Counted from the first letter of the stretch, positions 21,571-33,170 are shown. The stretch: DNA of 64,000 nt from Nereocystis luetkeana (GCA_031213475.1 JARUPZ010000003.1:9498266-9562265), one strand, 5' to 3'. The notes: generated by a model not told the origin, from the sequence alone. Numbers and translations are program-made.

Positions 21571-21654
21571 GCGTCTGGTGCTACAGTAGCTTCCTCAATT
21601 CTTGCGATGCAGGTGTATCGTTCAATACAATCTGCCGTCTCTTGTCTCCTAGTA

Positions 21655-21758
21655 GGGTGGTACCATAGTTAATAGGACCTATGGTATAGGTAAAAACCTA
21701 TATATTTACCCATTTTTACTAAGAGTATTTGGTCCTATTAACTATGGTCCCCCGTAAT
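21655..21758. mobile_element. MITE family A copy (TTAATAGG arm type), left tip lost
   Basis: The left end is reduced to GGTGGTACCATAGTTAATAG; the right end is intact CCCCCGTAAT. The arms still match. Confidence 0.8.
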
Positions 21759-21951
21759 TGCCTGTGACCAACGCAACATGAGATCCCCCTCACCAAACCG
21801 GGGTGGAAATAATAATCACCAATAATCACCAACACACCCGAGTGAGCTGGATGACGATGTTCGGTACCACTCCGGCCGGGTATCTTACACCCGTTCGATC
21901 TTGAAGTAAGATTCCACACGGTTATTACATTCCCGGCCAAATATTTCAAAG

Positions 21952-22085
21952 AGAAGGGAGGTAGACTTGGGTGCATGGGTTTCCTTTTTTGTTTCCGAGG
22001 TTTTCTTCTTTCGGGAAAGTTATGAGTGATCCATGTTGAAGATCATGCTGCACATTGTCGGATGGCGAGATAAATAATAATAGAA
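21952..22085 (-). repeat. Repeat D copy, minus orientation
   Basis: GGAGGTAGACTTGGGTGCAT through GTTATGAGTGATCCATGTTG to CACATTGTCGGATGGCGAG, the reverse of the 16.3 kb copies. Confidence 0.85.
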
Positions 22086-22288
22086 TAGTGGTACAACTAA
22101 AACATTTGAAAAAAAAAAAAACTCACCAAAAAACAAAACCCGAAGAGGAAGAAAGAACAACGCCGAGACTACAATCCAGAAAAAAAAGAGAGAACAACTA
22201 TGCACGAAGCCTTTGCATACCAGTCGTACACTCACCCCCTTAAAACCCACTACTGCTTTGATGTAGGCCCCTTTATTTGCTTGAAAAA

Positions 22289-22400
22289 TTGACCCTATTC
22301 GGGCAAAAAGCTGCAAAAGCACCGGTTTTGGGGACAGACCAGTCAAATTCTAAGTAACTTGTCCTCAAAACGGAACTGCAGTATTTGGTGGAAGGGTTAA
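22289..22400. repeat. Family B hairpin element
   Basis: TTGACCCTATTCGGGC at the left, GGTTTTGGGGACAGACCA and ACTTGTCCTCAAAACGGAAC as arms, then AAGGGTTAA. Confidence 0.8.
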
Positions 22401-22571
22401 TAAACCCTCTGGGGGACAAAAAGAAAATGACGGATGAAAAGTGATGAATACAGCGAAGACAACTGCATTATCGGGGGGAGGGGGTTATAGGGATGATACA
22501 AAATTGGTTATCGTCCGAGTCGCAATGAAATAAGTGCTCGCAGGCGCGAACACAATCCTACCCCGTGCGTG

Positions 22572-22762
22572 GTGCCTCCGAAGAGGTCAGGAAGACACGT
22601 CAAGAAAGGCAAAAGGTGCGCCGTCAAGGGTGTAGGGCCGAGTGTTTTCACACTAAAACCCACTGTATGCAGTTAGCTCGGCGTCAGTCAAGGCGTGTCG
22701 AGGAAAAGTTGCTGTCTTTTGTCAACGGGGTGAAAGTGCTGTCTTCTCACATCTTCGGGTAC
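22572..22762. mobile_element. MULE-like MITE H, diverged copy
   Basis: Ends CCGAAGAGGTCAGGAAGACA and, reversed, CCCGAAGATGTGAGAAGACA. The interior shares CGTCAAGGGTG and GGTGAAAGTGCTGTCTTC with 42547-42708. Partner of the copy that shows a 9 bp target duplication. Confidence 0.7.
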
Positions 22763-23157
22763 CTAGCTGTGTACCCTAGGGCTGCCCGCACGTACACGGC
22801 TGGTAAGACTAAAGCTATCATGGCTCTAGTCCCGACCAGGTGCATGTATACACCACTCTCCCTTAATATAAGTACGATTTGTATATGTGTATACTGAATG
22901 CGGACTGCCCATAGTATTCGGGGACAGAGTGGTCAAAACATGTCATATTCTCGAGGGTCTTGAAGGGGGTTTTGTTATTGACATACCGGTGTATCTACAG
23001 CAGTTATTAATAGTGTTTCACTATAAATAGCTGTCCTAATAATTTATTATGCTTGCTTTCCGACAATGTGTATGTACCCTGTTGTACCACGAGCTCCATC
23101 CAGCGTTCATCACTCGTACGCACTCCGACAAAAGGAAAAAGGAACCTCCGGGAAAAA

Positions 23158-23290
23158 AGAAGAAAAAACGAAAAAACGAAAAAAAAAAAAGAAGAAAAAC
23201 GAAGAAAATTAAGAAAAAAGAAAAAAAAAGGAACAAAGAAAAAAAGAAGAGAGAAAAAAAGAGAACAAAAAGGAGAAAGAACTAAAAACA
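23158..23290. repeat. A-rich low-complexity tract
   Basis: Almost only AAG/AAAG/AAC words; Lys-rich frames are artefacts. Confidence 0.85.
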
Positions 23291-23324
23291 AGAAAGGAAA
23301 AACCGCACGTCTGCATACGCCATT

Positions 23325-23329
23325 CGTTT

Positions 23330-23371
<42 letters not shown>

Positions 23372-23392
23372 GTTGTTTGTTGTTTTTGTTTG
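23325..23392. repeat. TTG microsatellite
   Basis: About 15 TTG units followed by TTTG variants. It lies just downstream (in gene sense) of the exon border at 23407. Confidence 0.95.
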
Positions 23393-23406
23393 TGTTCGTT
23401 TCTCAC

Positions 23407-23886
23407 CTCTAGGTCCTCCATCTTCTGAGTGACTAAGGCGTTCGAAGTTCCACCACCACCGCCGCCAGACTTGGTCTCCCCGTCCCCATCCGAGTCGCCC
23501 AAGGAGTTCCGCAACTTTGGCGTTCCGTTCTCCAGGCTGGTAACCTGGCTAAGGTCCACAGGCCCGGCCGCCCCGGCCAACGCGTCCATCGCCCCCATGG
23601 ACTTCGAGTGGACAATCTTCCCCCCACCCGTAGACCCGAAGCCTCGGAGGGCCTCGATGTCGCGCGGCGTCGCGGAAGAAAACATTTTGGGCCGCTTCAG
23701 CTCGAGGTCGTCGCCCTCCGCGAGGAGGATGCAGAGGTGCGTGTGGACCACGGACTCGGGCTCGGAGTCCTGGTCGTCGGTGACGATGTCGATGATCTTG
23801 CGGTAGAGCTCGCCGGGGCGAGCGACGCGGAGGCTCCCCTTGAGGCACTTGTCCCGCCACACCTCCATGTTGTTGCGAGCGGCCAC
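23407..23886 (-). CDS. Internal exon of the giant-intron gene, unknown protein
   Basis: A 480 nt minus-strand exon of exactly 160 codons, phase 0 at both ends. The donor is strong (CTAGAG then GTGAGA, GT at 23406-23405). The acceptor is weak (ATTGAAAAAAG, AG at 23888-23887), but an in-frame stop lies just upstream, so an intron must end near here. The peptide begins VAARNNMEVWRDKCLKGSL, continues with a mixed alpha/beta-looking stretch (ELYRKIIDIVTDD, VVHTHLCILLAEGDDLEL), then a Gly/Ser/Asp-rich linker with a Gly run, and ends ALVTQKMEDLE, where the coiled coil starts. Third positions are strongly GC-rich, unlike the AT-rich intron. I do not recognise the family. Joining to the exons at 48750-49481 and 1166-1305 keeps the frame. 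Confidence 0.75.
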
Positions 23887-24270
23887 CTTTTTTCAATATT
23901 AAAAATTATTTACGTAATTTCATCCCGTGTGTCGCGTTTGCGTGTGTGCGTGCGCATCGCGTACGTGCGTGGGTGCGTGTCACACGTGTTTTGGCGCACG
24001 CACACCGATGCGTTTCGTTGCGGTCGCGTGGGTTTCGGAGTCAATTTTTGGAGCAAAATATAAAAGGAACGGCGGCCGTGACGAAGGGCGGGGGGGGGGG
24101 GGGGGGGGGGGCGTGGGTAGATGGCAGGAAGAAGGGAGAAAGGGGAGAAGGGAGACACGGGGGGAGGGGCGGGGGGGTGGGGGTGGGGGGGGGGCGGGGG
24201 GGTGGGGCGGGGAGAAGGACGGGGTGGGATAGGGAGGGAGGATAGGGGGCGGGGGGGGGGCGGGGGGCGT
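23887..24270. other. Intron start with long G tract
   Basis: Contains a 22-base G run (24090-24111) and G-rich DNA to 24270. No gene. Confidence 0.7.
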
Positions 24271-26060
24271 TGCTATGTCAGTGGTAGGTCACCGTCATTT
24301 CACCCACGCGATATTTTTTATCCCTGTGCTTTTTCTGCGTTATAAAAACACAAGCAGAGCCCGGGGTTTTCATATACGACGAACGAGGGGAACGGGGTAC
24401 GGTTTACGGGGGGAAATGCGCAACGCGGAGCGGAGGGGGGGGGGGGTGTGGCTGGTGTTCTCCACCGAAGCTTTGCTTGGTGTGGCCACATTGGCAACAC
24501 TCCGCAGTATGTAACGCCGCGGTGTACACGAAAAGACAGTACGCAATCGCTTTTTTTTTATGCCGATTTATAGTACTTTGCGGAGGGGGGGGGGGGCAAC
24601 TAATTCGTACACGTACGTGGTTCCGTTTTTTGTATGCCGAATTCGTCATCGCGTGCCCGTGTTTTGTTCTTTTTTGTTCGGGGGTATTTTGCTCGGGGGC
24701 GCCGCACGAGCCATGGCAGAGCTATCATAGTGTGAACGTAGAAAGCTCATCCGAGTGTTCGCGCCACATAGGGTTAGGCACTAGTAAGCCTGACCCGTAA
24801 GTGTACCCAGAAAAAGCGTTATTTCTCGCTGCGCCCGCGGGCAGGTCGACGCAACCCCAACGCGACCTCTCGCACGCCTGTGTAAGCGCCTCAGACACCC
24901 AGCCTCCAACGAAAAAAAAAACGCAACCAGGTTTCGAGATATAATTATATATATTATATATATACATATATACTTCAGTATACATATATGTGTGCCAGGC
25001 TGCTACATCTCTTTTTCCTCCGTACGAGAGAGAGGGAGAGAACTTTCGAGATACCGGTGACGTGGCCGTCAGGAACGCATGTTCGCACAAACTTTCAAGT
25101 TACCGAAAATTGTTTGATCGCACGTTCGAAATGCATCTGGTTCATATATGGCATGGTATGTTTCTGACGGTGATAAAATACCGGTACGAATCATGTATAA
25201 TTATGTATATATATAGAGAGAAGTGGATCTTGGTGCGATGTGTTTTTTTAGTTCTCGTGTCCCCCTCCCCCTCCATTTCAGGTAAAAACTATGGGAAGAG
25301 AAACACCAGGGGGCGTTTAAAAACGGTACTCTCCCGTACCAGGTACGTAGATACTCTGGGTGAACCAGATTAACAGGTCACTTCGTACACGTCACACTGT
25401 TCTCTGTGTACCCGGGTATGAACCCGAGCATGACCAACACGAACAGGGTTGCAACCCGGGTAGAATGAGTACCCCAAATCAAGTATCTGGCACCCGGTAT
25501 GTACCATGCTGGCACTATTATCAACACCCTCGAAACGTGGCCAGGGTACTACATACCCACAAGTAGGAAGGGTGATTGACACATGTATGAATGTATGCGT
25601 GGGATACGGCGGACTTTTCTTGTGGACGACCACCCCCAACCTTTGGTCCCCCACCCTTTTTTACACGGTTAGCCCACGGCCCTCATTTCTGCGCACACGG
25701 CCTTCTTCACGCTATTTCGCGCATCGGGTATCTGGTACGAACTGGCATCCCACGCTGAGGAAAAAACTTCGATCTCACAGCTCAGGCGTTTCAAAGTTTC
25801 CAGGCTTATTGTCCAAACGTAGACGTGTGCTGCAGCTGGTGTACTACTGTATCGATTAGGCGTGTCTCGTCTAGAAAACCCGACGAGACACGCGCAGGGA
25901 GATAGATGGTGTGGATTGTTGGGGATGCACACAAGTGGTGTTGGTGTTGTCCTTGTGTTCGATATTCCAAGGACTTTCGTAGCTATTCATAGAGTTGGGG
26001 CGCATTTTCTACACTCATGGTTGAAGCACACCATAGTACTGCCTCTTGTTTAGGAGACAA
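24271..26060. other. No gene seen
   Basis: Mixed unique DNA with a TATATA tract near 24940-24985 and several diverged ACCCGGTA/CCAGGTA motifs (25330-25500). No exon-like frame passes inspection. Confidence 0.5.
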
Positions 26061-26178
26061 GCGTGCGAGGGGGGGGGGGGGGGGTGTAACCGATAGGAGA
26101 TATGCACTCGATATCATGCATGGCCGTAGTCGTACGACTTTAGACCGAGATGGGGCAACCGGGGGGGGGGGGGGGGGG
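26061..26178 (+). repeat. Repeat F copy between two G tracts
   Basis: A G run at about 26069-26083, then CGATATCATGCATGGCCGTA, then an 18-base G run at 26161-26178. Confidence 0.75.
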
Positions 26179-26284
26179 CTATTGGTTATATTCGATGGTT
26201 GATTGCATCTGTTTGGCTTTAGGCTTAGCGCTACGTACTAGCCTATGCGCGCAGCAGTTGTATTCGCATCATACATGACCTTCG

Positions 26285-26371
26285 ACCTTGATCCTCTTGG
26301 CAGTGCAGACCCGTTTCTACAAATAGTCAGGTGTACCCCAAAACGGGACTGCAGCAACAGTAATAAAGGGG
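26285..26371. repeat. Family B hairpin element, diverged
   Basis: CTTGGCAGTGCAGACCCGTT and CCCAAAACGGGACTGCAGCA; the terminal CCCTTT/AAAGGG is partly lost. Confidence 0.65.
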
Positions 26372-26516
26372 CTATATACAATTAATAGAAGCCTGTCGAA
26401 GAAACGGTAAACTCCTCTCCTTTTTCGCGAAGGTTTCCGATCAGTGTGTGTTCAACCTGTAAGTATTGGTATCTTCGTAGTATGTAGGCTCTGTACATAT
26501 TATTGCTACGTATTTG

Positions 26517-26590
26517 CTTGTCAATCGACAATGTGCAGCATGAGCTTCAACGTTGATCACTCTAAAACATTCCATACCGTTTTCTTCGCC
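26517..26590 (+). repeat. Repeat D copy, diverged
   Basis: TCGACAATGTGCAGCATGAG, then CAACGTTGATCACTC, in D order. Confidence 0.7.
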
Positions 26591-26999
26591 GACGTCTTCA
26601 TGAAAAATTCACGAGCAGTACTTTGAAGTTTTACGGTCTACTGCTGTAGCAGACTCTGGTTCCGCGCTTCGGGCTGTGCGCATCGTATACTACTGACTGT
26701 ACACGAGAGAGGAATGTGTTTTTGTCGTTGCATCAATCCACGGCATACGGAACACTCTTGTCAGTACTCAAGAGGTACACGTGCAAAACGGCGTAATATT
26801 GTTGCACTGCCGTTGCCGTTGCCGTCCACGGAAGAAGACGCTCGAATACAAAAAAAAAAATGCAACACACAGCACATCTGTGATTGGCGACCGCGCCAGC
26901 ACTCCCGAATCTTGCAGCCAGTCCTACAGACAGACAGCAGTGCATTGTACGTTGAACCTGAGGGGAAAAAAAAGCATGTCCGCATGGATTATGCCACAC

Positions 27000-27036
<37 letters not shown>

Positions 27037-27383
27037 TGGACTCACAAAGTAGTAGTCTAGTGCGGTATTTTTGTAATGTTGGCGCTTTCGTCCCGCAGCA
27101 ACCCCGCGTTCGATTCGATCGGCCGCGATCGGAAAACAACCGTTTCACCATGCTCTGAATATACAGCTACGATCCAATTCGCCTCTGCCTTGCTGCCTTT
27201 ATAGCCTCTAGTCCTGTGAGGTGACTGACGCATAGACTTGCATATCACGTTCGTTCATATGGCATACCCATGGGTACTTTTATCTCCCCACTATTCAGCG
27301 ATGATACTTGTGACGTGTACATCAATATGCTCTTCTTGCGAATAGTGCATACTCCCACCCCCCCGCGCCCCGGCGGGCTAGTG
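26591..27383. other. No gene seen; AGC run
   Basis: (AGC)n at about 27001-27036. The frames around it are not supported as exons. Confidence 0.5.
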
Positions 27384-27542
27384 TTACAGGGGGGCATGGC
27401 AAAATCAGAACCCACGATGGACCATAGAGGCCTCTAGGCTATCCCATAGGCCTTTAAGCCGCTTGCCTTAGAAGGCAGATAGATACTGTCGGCTCTATGT
27501 ACACCACATTCGGTTCGGTTCTGATTCCTATCCTCCCCCGGT
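27384..27542. mobile_element. MITE distantly related to family A
   Basis: Left end TTACAGGGGGGCATGG, then AATCAGAACC; right end, reversed, TACCGGGGGAGGATAGG, then AATCAGAACC. The G-run end resembles family A but the arm sequence and the ~159 bp length do not. Confidence 0.7.
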
Positions 27543-28104
27543 ACTCGATGTGTGTGCTTTTCTTCACATTGAACCGTGTTTTTTACTCGCCAACATGTTT
27601 TATTAATACTAGCACACCCAAAGTTTTCATCCGTGCAGAGCCTTCACCCTAGAGATACACGGTGAACGTGCGAAGGTCTTAGGCTACAAACTACAACACG
27701 CAGAGAGACGAAACATCGACAATGGAAGCAAGGAGAACCCAAGCAGAGGAATGCTGTGCCAGTAACAGTGCTACGGGGAGCACGTACGTGCTGTGTGGTA
27801 TTTACAAAGGATGACAACATCAGTTTGCGAAATCTATTGTTATAATAGGATTTCGTCGAAACCCATCTTTTGCAAACTGTGTGTCATGCTACTGTAGTGA
27901 TACCTTTGATACAGGTTTTACATCAATTAACGAAGGATGTATACATGTATCCCTTTTTGAGGGAAACCTAATGAGAGCTGTGGAACTCAGGTGGTGTGCA
28001 TATGCGTTTGGTAAACACATCAGCAGTAGTAGTAGTGGTGGAGGTAGCAATAACAGTCGTAGTAGCTGGTGTGGCGATAGTATTAAATGTAGTAGTGATA
28101 GTAG
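27543..28104. other. No gene seen
   Basis: TATTAATA at 27601-27608; TAG-rich DNA appears from about 28020. Confidence 0.5.
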
Positions 28105-28213
28105 TATTACGGGGGGCCATAGTTAACAGGACCATATATTGTTAGTAAAAAAGGTTAAACATATAGGTTTTTATGTAAACCATAGGTCCTGTTAACTATG
28201 GTCCCCCGTAATA
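28105..28213. mobile_element. MITE family A copy inside a TAG array (TTAACAGG arm type)
   Basis: TATTACGGGGGGCCATAG to CCCCCGTAATA with matching TTAACAGG/CCTGTTAA arms. TAG-repeat DNA on both sides makes the TA border unambiguous. Confidence 0.93.
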
Positions 28214-28226
28214 GTAGTAGTATTAA

Positions 28227-28276
<50 letters not shown>

Positions 28277-28277
28277 T
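28214..28277. repeat. TAG trinucleotide array with a TATTAATA interruption
   Basis: GTAGTAG, then TATTAATA (28221-28228), then about 15 TAG units. The interruption is a clean TTAATA added at a TA of the array. Confidence 0.92.
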
Positions 28278-28299
28278 ATAGTAGTACTTAGAGTACTCG

Positions 28300-28530
28300 A
28301 TAGGAGATAGGAGATATGTACTCGATCTCATGCATGGCCGTAGTCCTATGACCATAAACCCTCGCATCCCTACAATGCCGGGACGGAGCATGTCGGGCTT
28401 TCACCGACCAGGCACATTGCTTGCACCAAGCGCGAAGCACCGTGAAGTGTCTGGCGAGTCGCATGAAGGGTGAGCCTCATCCCACTAAGAATCGCTTGTG
28501 AGGCGGACCTGCACATGGATGACAGCTCCA
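28300..28530 (+). repeat. Repeat F copy, longest in the window
   Basis: CATGCATGGCCGTAGTCCTA, then ACAATGCCGGGACGGAGCA, AGCGCGAAGCACCGTGAAG and TCGCATGAAGGGTGAG. The later blocks recur at 56130-56260. Confidence 0.75.
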
Positions 28531-28949
28531 ACAGGTTAATTTAATTTCCGGTGTACCTGGTAGGCATTTCCAGAGAAGCCCTTGGAGTAGAGGCAGTATT
28601 AATAGTAGTGGACGAGGAGGAGGAGGAGGAGGAGTAGGGCACCCTTTTTGTCACTGGTAGACCGAATTTTTTAGAAAGGTACCGCGATTGTCCGCTCACG
28701 ACCCAATCACGACCGCCGCGACAACGTCCGTCATCCGCTTACACCGTAATATCATGCTCCAAAAAACGGAGCGCTGCCATTGTTCCTATATATATTCGCC
28801 CACGACAACGACCAGCACATCTGAGCGGGATTTCTGCATTGGGTGCACACGTGCGGCACGTGAATCCTGCGTTAGATATGGTGGCTCGCATCAAAAGGCA
28901 AGCCCGACTGTTAATAGTAGCCGGGGTCACAACCGACTCGTTGTCGTTT

Positions 28950-29150
28950 ACGCTCCGGCTCAGGAGAGCTTTTCTCGAAAGAACGGCGCTCAAAAGATCA
29001 GTGTTGACTACCTGGTATATTTGCTGTCTTCATGTACTCGCAACAACCAGTAGCGCCTGCCGCCGACGTCGTGTATGCGCCGTCCAGCTCAGAAGAGCGT
29101 TTTTTTTTTTTTTTTTGCAATGTATGAACGGCGCTCAAGGCCAGTGTTGA
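28950..29150 (+). repeat. Direct repeat pair, ~146 bp apart
   Basis: GCTCAGGAGAGCTTTTC with GAACGGCGCTCAA and CAGTGTTGAC (28958-29008) returns as GCTCAGAAGAGCG, a T run, then GAACGGCGCTCAA and CAGTGTTGAC (about 29088-29152). Confidence 0.7.
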
Positions 29151-29637
29151 CCCTTACCCCTCTGTCTATCCATCAGGCAGGATGACAATCAACACCGGTC
29201 TCGAGCGCAGCTATTTCATGAAGGTATTCTGAGCTGGAGCTTACACAACAACCAGCCGGTTGACCCCGGCTGACACACCGGTAGTGCTCGCCTCTCCCTG
29301 CGGGCTTGCCCGGTCTATAACTCAGGAGCCGCGCACCACACGCCCGGTACGGGATCCCGCTAAAAGGTCATGAGCCCTACGATACCTTCACGCAAGTAAG
29401 CACAGCTGTCGCCGTAGGACGGACTGTGAGCCAGTGCAAACAACCCACAAAAGAGACGAGTACCTACGCTGCAGAGCCTCAAGGCATCAGCGTTATCCGA
29501 GCAACGACAACGACAGAGGCCCGGGCGGCCGCGACCGCTTGCGAGCTTCTCCGCAGACTTAGCGACCCGTCTCACCCCCCTTAGGGCCTGCACTCCCTTT
29601 GTGGGCACGAAAAACATGGAATGAGAGCAGAAAAAAG

Positions 29638-29832
29638 GTGTTTCTGTACAGCAGTGCAGTACCTCCTACTGTGTATAGTATTATAGGACTGCAATGTACA
29701 GAAACACATCATCATTGCTTGACTCTATATAATGTGTTTCTGTGACTCTAGATCATGTGTTTCTGTACAGTGCACTCACTACCTTCTACTGGGTATAGGA
29801 CTGCACTGTGTACATGAACACATTATTTGTCT
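29638..29832. repeat. Repeat K: two hairpin units in tandem
   Basis: Unit 29638-29709 starts GTGTTTCTGTACAGCAGTGC and ends ACTGCAATGTACAGAAACAC; unit 29756-29832 has the same ends in diverged form. A stray GTGTTTCTGTGACTCTAG lies between them. Confidence 0.8.
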
Positions 29833-29932
29833 CTAATTCCATGTACTTTCTTCCCAAAAAGGGGATGGCAGTTCGCAAGGGGATAAGGGCCGCTAATAGT
29901 GATTAGTGTATACCAGGTACGTTCCTGGACTT

Positions 29933-30113
29933 AAACAGAGCTCTTTTTCCCCAAATTTCCAAGGAAAATCTCGATTTATGAATGTCCTATTAATCTACGG
30001 AGGAAGTGTTCTGGCACAATTTGTGATGGTATTAAAGACAGCTCTTTTTCCGGACTATGTCCAGATTCTCTCGACATACGAATGTTCTATTAAAATACGG
30101 AGGCGTTTCGCCA
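29933..30113 (+). repeat. Diverged tandem pair, ~74 bp units
   Basis: AGCTCTTTTTCC, a C/G-variable core, GAATGT-CTATTAA and TACGGAGG occur at 29933-30006 and again at 30040-30113. Confidence 0.75.
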
Positions 30114-30409
30114 CAAGATGTTTTTTTTTAACAGAGGATAAAAATACGGAACGCTTCGCATTCACATGCTCGGAAAAATATATGCGGGGAATCTGGAAGT
30201 CGTAACGATATTTTTTTGCACTGAAAACGAACGTGAAAAACATATGGAGATTTGGGACAGGAAGGTCCTTCTTCGATATTGACGGTCTTAACCAGCAGCC
30301 AAAGCAGATCCAACTTAAAACTGTTTTTGCTGAGAGAAGAGGTCAGCCGTGTTTTTTCCTCGTCGACTGGCGTCGGACTGTGTGTACACACAGCACAGTA
30401 TTACACGCG

Positions 30410-30505
30410 CCCCTTTTAGGACCCCAGTCCCGTCTTGGGGGACAAACTACTCATAATTAGAGTGTTTTGTCCCCGCATATGGGACTGCGGTTCTAAAAGG
30501 GTTAA
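30410..30505. repeat. Family B hairpin element
   Basis: CCCCTTTTAGGACCCCAGTC to GACTGCGGTTCTAAAAGGGT, then TAA. Confidence 0.9.
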
Positions 30506-30730
30506 AGTAGGCGCAATGTGGGGAAAAATTCTGCACCACCACGAGAAAAAAACTTTCCGAGTCTCTCTCGAACTCGCGAAATCGGCCCTACCAGGTTACC
30601 AGGTACCTGGCAGCGCAGTTAAGAAAAGGTTTTACTACACTGCGACCACCGTCAAGAGGGTTGATTGAGCTCGCGGCATATTACAGGGTGCAACTGTTTC
30701 TCAGCGCTCGATATTTTCAGAACGAGGAAG

Positions 30731-30830
30731 TTAACCCTTTTAGAACCGCAAGTCTCGTTTTGGGGGACAAACCAGTCATATTCTAAGCAGTTTATCCCCA
30801 AAACGGGACTGCAGTCCTGAAGGGGTCAAG
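30731..30830. repeat. Family B hairpin element
   Basis: TTAACCCTTTTAGAACCGCA to GGGACTGCAGTCCTGAAGGG, then GTCAA. Confidence 0.9.
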
Positions 30831-31045
30831 GTTGCCAATGCCGAACCAACATTGGGGGTGTTTTCGGGAATATCCGGTCGACAGAGCCTTCCGAACGAGC
30901 ACGTAAGAGGGTTTGAGTTTAGCACCCTTGGCGTTGTCGAGCACTCCCGGTAGACCGCCGGGGACAGCCGGCGCTGCACTCGCTGCCGCGCCTGTATACC
31001 TGAACTTGAACTACTGTCGGCATTGGTACAAGGTTTTTCTGCCGC

Positions 31046-31432
31046 TTATATTATGCGACCCCGCTCAGGGAGCGCTTCCAAGATTAGATGCATGATGTGA
31101 CAGACGAAGGCATGCAACAACAAAAAAGCATGATGAATGAACTCCCTGCAGCCTTTTTGTGCAACGGCGTGCAGCTGGGCCCCTCTTCGCGGTGAATCAG
31201 CTGGTGCTTTGCTTTCCGCTTGTCTTCTGAGTCGGTTAGTGATCTGTGATACTCGTAGTTCGTCGTGATCTAGGCGCAACAAAAAAGCCGCCGGTTTCAC
31301 TCCGACGAAGCAATCCCCCCCCTCCCCCCCCTCGACATGCCACAGAGAACAGACGGCAGGTTGCACACCAAGGCAGCAGAGAATGAGCAGGCAACCCAAG
31401 AAGGAAGTTCGGGTGGCTCTCCTTAGCGACAA
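31046..31432 (-). CDS. Small ORF with signal-peptide-like start, unknown
   Basis: A complete 128-codon minus-strand frame with an ATG at 31432 and a stop after PERGRII. The first 29 residues look like a secretion signal: a basic start (MSLRRATRT), then the hydrophobic FLGCLLILCCLGV with small residues and Cys after it (QPAVCS). The remainder is mixed, with an HHAFLLLHAFVCHIMHLI hydrophobic stretch near the end. No family is recognised and no intron border is obvious. It lies inside the proposed 24.9 kb intron, on the same strand as that gene. It could equally be a chance frame; the base composition is not clearly different from its flanks. Confidence 0.3.
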   Translation of the reverse strand: MSLRRATRTSFLGCLLILCCLGVQPAVCSLWHVEGGEGGDCFVGVKPAAFLLRLDHDELRVSQITNRLRRQAESKAPADSPRRGAQLHAVAQKGCREFIHHAFLLLHAFVCHIMHLILEALPERGRII

Positions 31433-32171
31433 ACTAGTCTGCGCGCCTAGTCGCGGTGCTTGGTGCGTGTGTCTGGGCGCTTGCTCTGCTGCCTTGCTAT
31501 ATGATGGAGTTTTCGGGTAGTAAATGTTTTTGGTGAAAACGCGAAAAATAGGTGAAACACTCGGCCAAGCAAGTACCCTAATAGACCTCCGGAGGTTCGC
31601 GGCAGAGCGATACCTATTTGCACATCATGTTCGGGGGAGCAGGAGCAGATAATAAGTACTGCCTGGTACACAGTAGGAACACTACTGCTGTAAACAGAAG
31701 AAGTAGTACCGGTCCCTCTATATTGCCGGCTGCCCGCTATAGATAGTGCCTGTCTTCATCGCAGAGCGGCAACTATTTGCAGATCATGTTCCGTGGCCAC
31801 AGTAGGCGACAAGTTTCAGCAGCAGGAGGAGAATAATTAATATCCATAGTGCACACAACAGAGTTCCTCCACAGCAGCAGTGCCGATTGGGAAGCGCCGG
31901 ATACCCGTTATAGTGCCCGTGGCATTGTTTTTCACTAGTGTTGCAGCAGTGTCCGAAGGTTGGGATACCGGTTGCCCACGAGTACACAGAGGGATGACTG
32001 CTCCGGTAGTATTCTGCGGCTGGCACAAAACCCCAAAACGGAACGATCCCAAGGTCATCCAATAAAAAAGTACAGGAACATCATTACGTATTAGGTACCG
32101 AGTCAGTACACAGCTGGACTACAGACCCGAGGACCTGCCAAGAAGGCGGTCTGACAGCAGCCGCTAAGTTT
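31433..32171. other. No gene seen
   Basis: Unique DNA, with TACTGCTGTA near 31683. Confidence 0.5.
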
Positions 32172-32273
32172 TCTTAACCCCTTAAGAACCGCAGACCCGT
32201 TTTGGGAAAAAAAAACCAGTCAAATTCTAAGTAATTTGTCTCCGAAACGGGACTGCGGTCCTAAAAGGGTTAA
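32172..32273. repeat. Family B hairpin element, TTAA on both edges
   Basis: CTTAACCCCTTAAGAACCGC to GGTCCTAAAAGGGTTAA. The left GGGGA block is replaced by an A run. Confidence 0.9.
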
Positions 32274-33170
32274 AAAGGGGAAAATCGAGCAAAATGTGCA
32301 CTGCTCTGTTGTGTTCTCATGAACATAATCGCCGAATATCTACTATTAATACAATGTACGAGTACTGCAGTCCCGTGGTCTCACACAGGACAGGACAGGA
32401 CAGGCTCCAAAAAAACTCTCGGATGGGAAAATACGTCTGAAAAAAAAAAGAAAAAAAAGTATAAATACAAAGCGCACCACGATACACTACATTATCGAAA
32501 CGACATCGTGCATGTCTTGGTAACGATCGTACAGACAGTTCTAGTTGGGAAAAATATGAACGTGAAATCAATTCAAAGAAAAACAAAAAAAAACAGGAGA
32601 AAAGAGACAAAAGGGAACGAGAAAGGCAAGGAAACGCATGGCAATACGTCCGAGGGAACTGACAAGAGGATACGACGGAAGCGACAAAAACGGAATCGAA
32701 TACAATGAATATACCGTACCAGGTATATGACTTGAATACTCGGAGGCAAGTCGGCAAGTATGAATATACCGGAAAGGGGGGGTGACGACGTGGCGACCCG
32801 AAAGACGAAGCCAAATAAAAGCATAGCCGCCTGTTACTGCTGGTGTACCAGGTACATGGGTTATACGAGTAGCTACGAATGAACACGCACGCACGCGGGT
32901 TTATGATATTAATAGTAAGAAAATGATTGAAAAAAAAAGCGAAAGAGTTACCACAGGTAAATGCGTACCGGCACGAATCACGAAGCACGAAAAAAAAAGA
33001 AAAGAAAAAAACAGAAAGCCGTTGTTCGCCCGCCGCAAGCACGTCTACGCACGATCACCTCGTCATCATCACGTCACTTTTTTTTTGTCGATGAAAAATG
33101 AGAGCAGCAAAAAAATATAAATGAAAAACTACGTAGACACGAGATTGAGATGAATGGTAGCCAGAGAGGA
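32274..33170. other. No gene seen
   Basis: A-rich blocks, TATTAATA at 32344-32351 and 32907-32914, and TACGAGTAC at about 32352. Confidence 0.5.
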
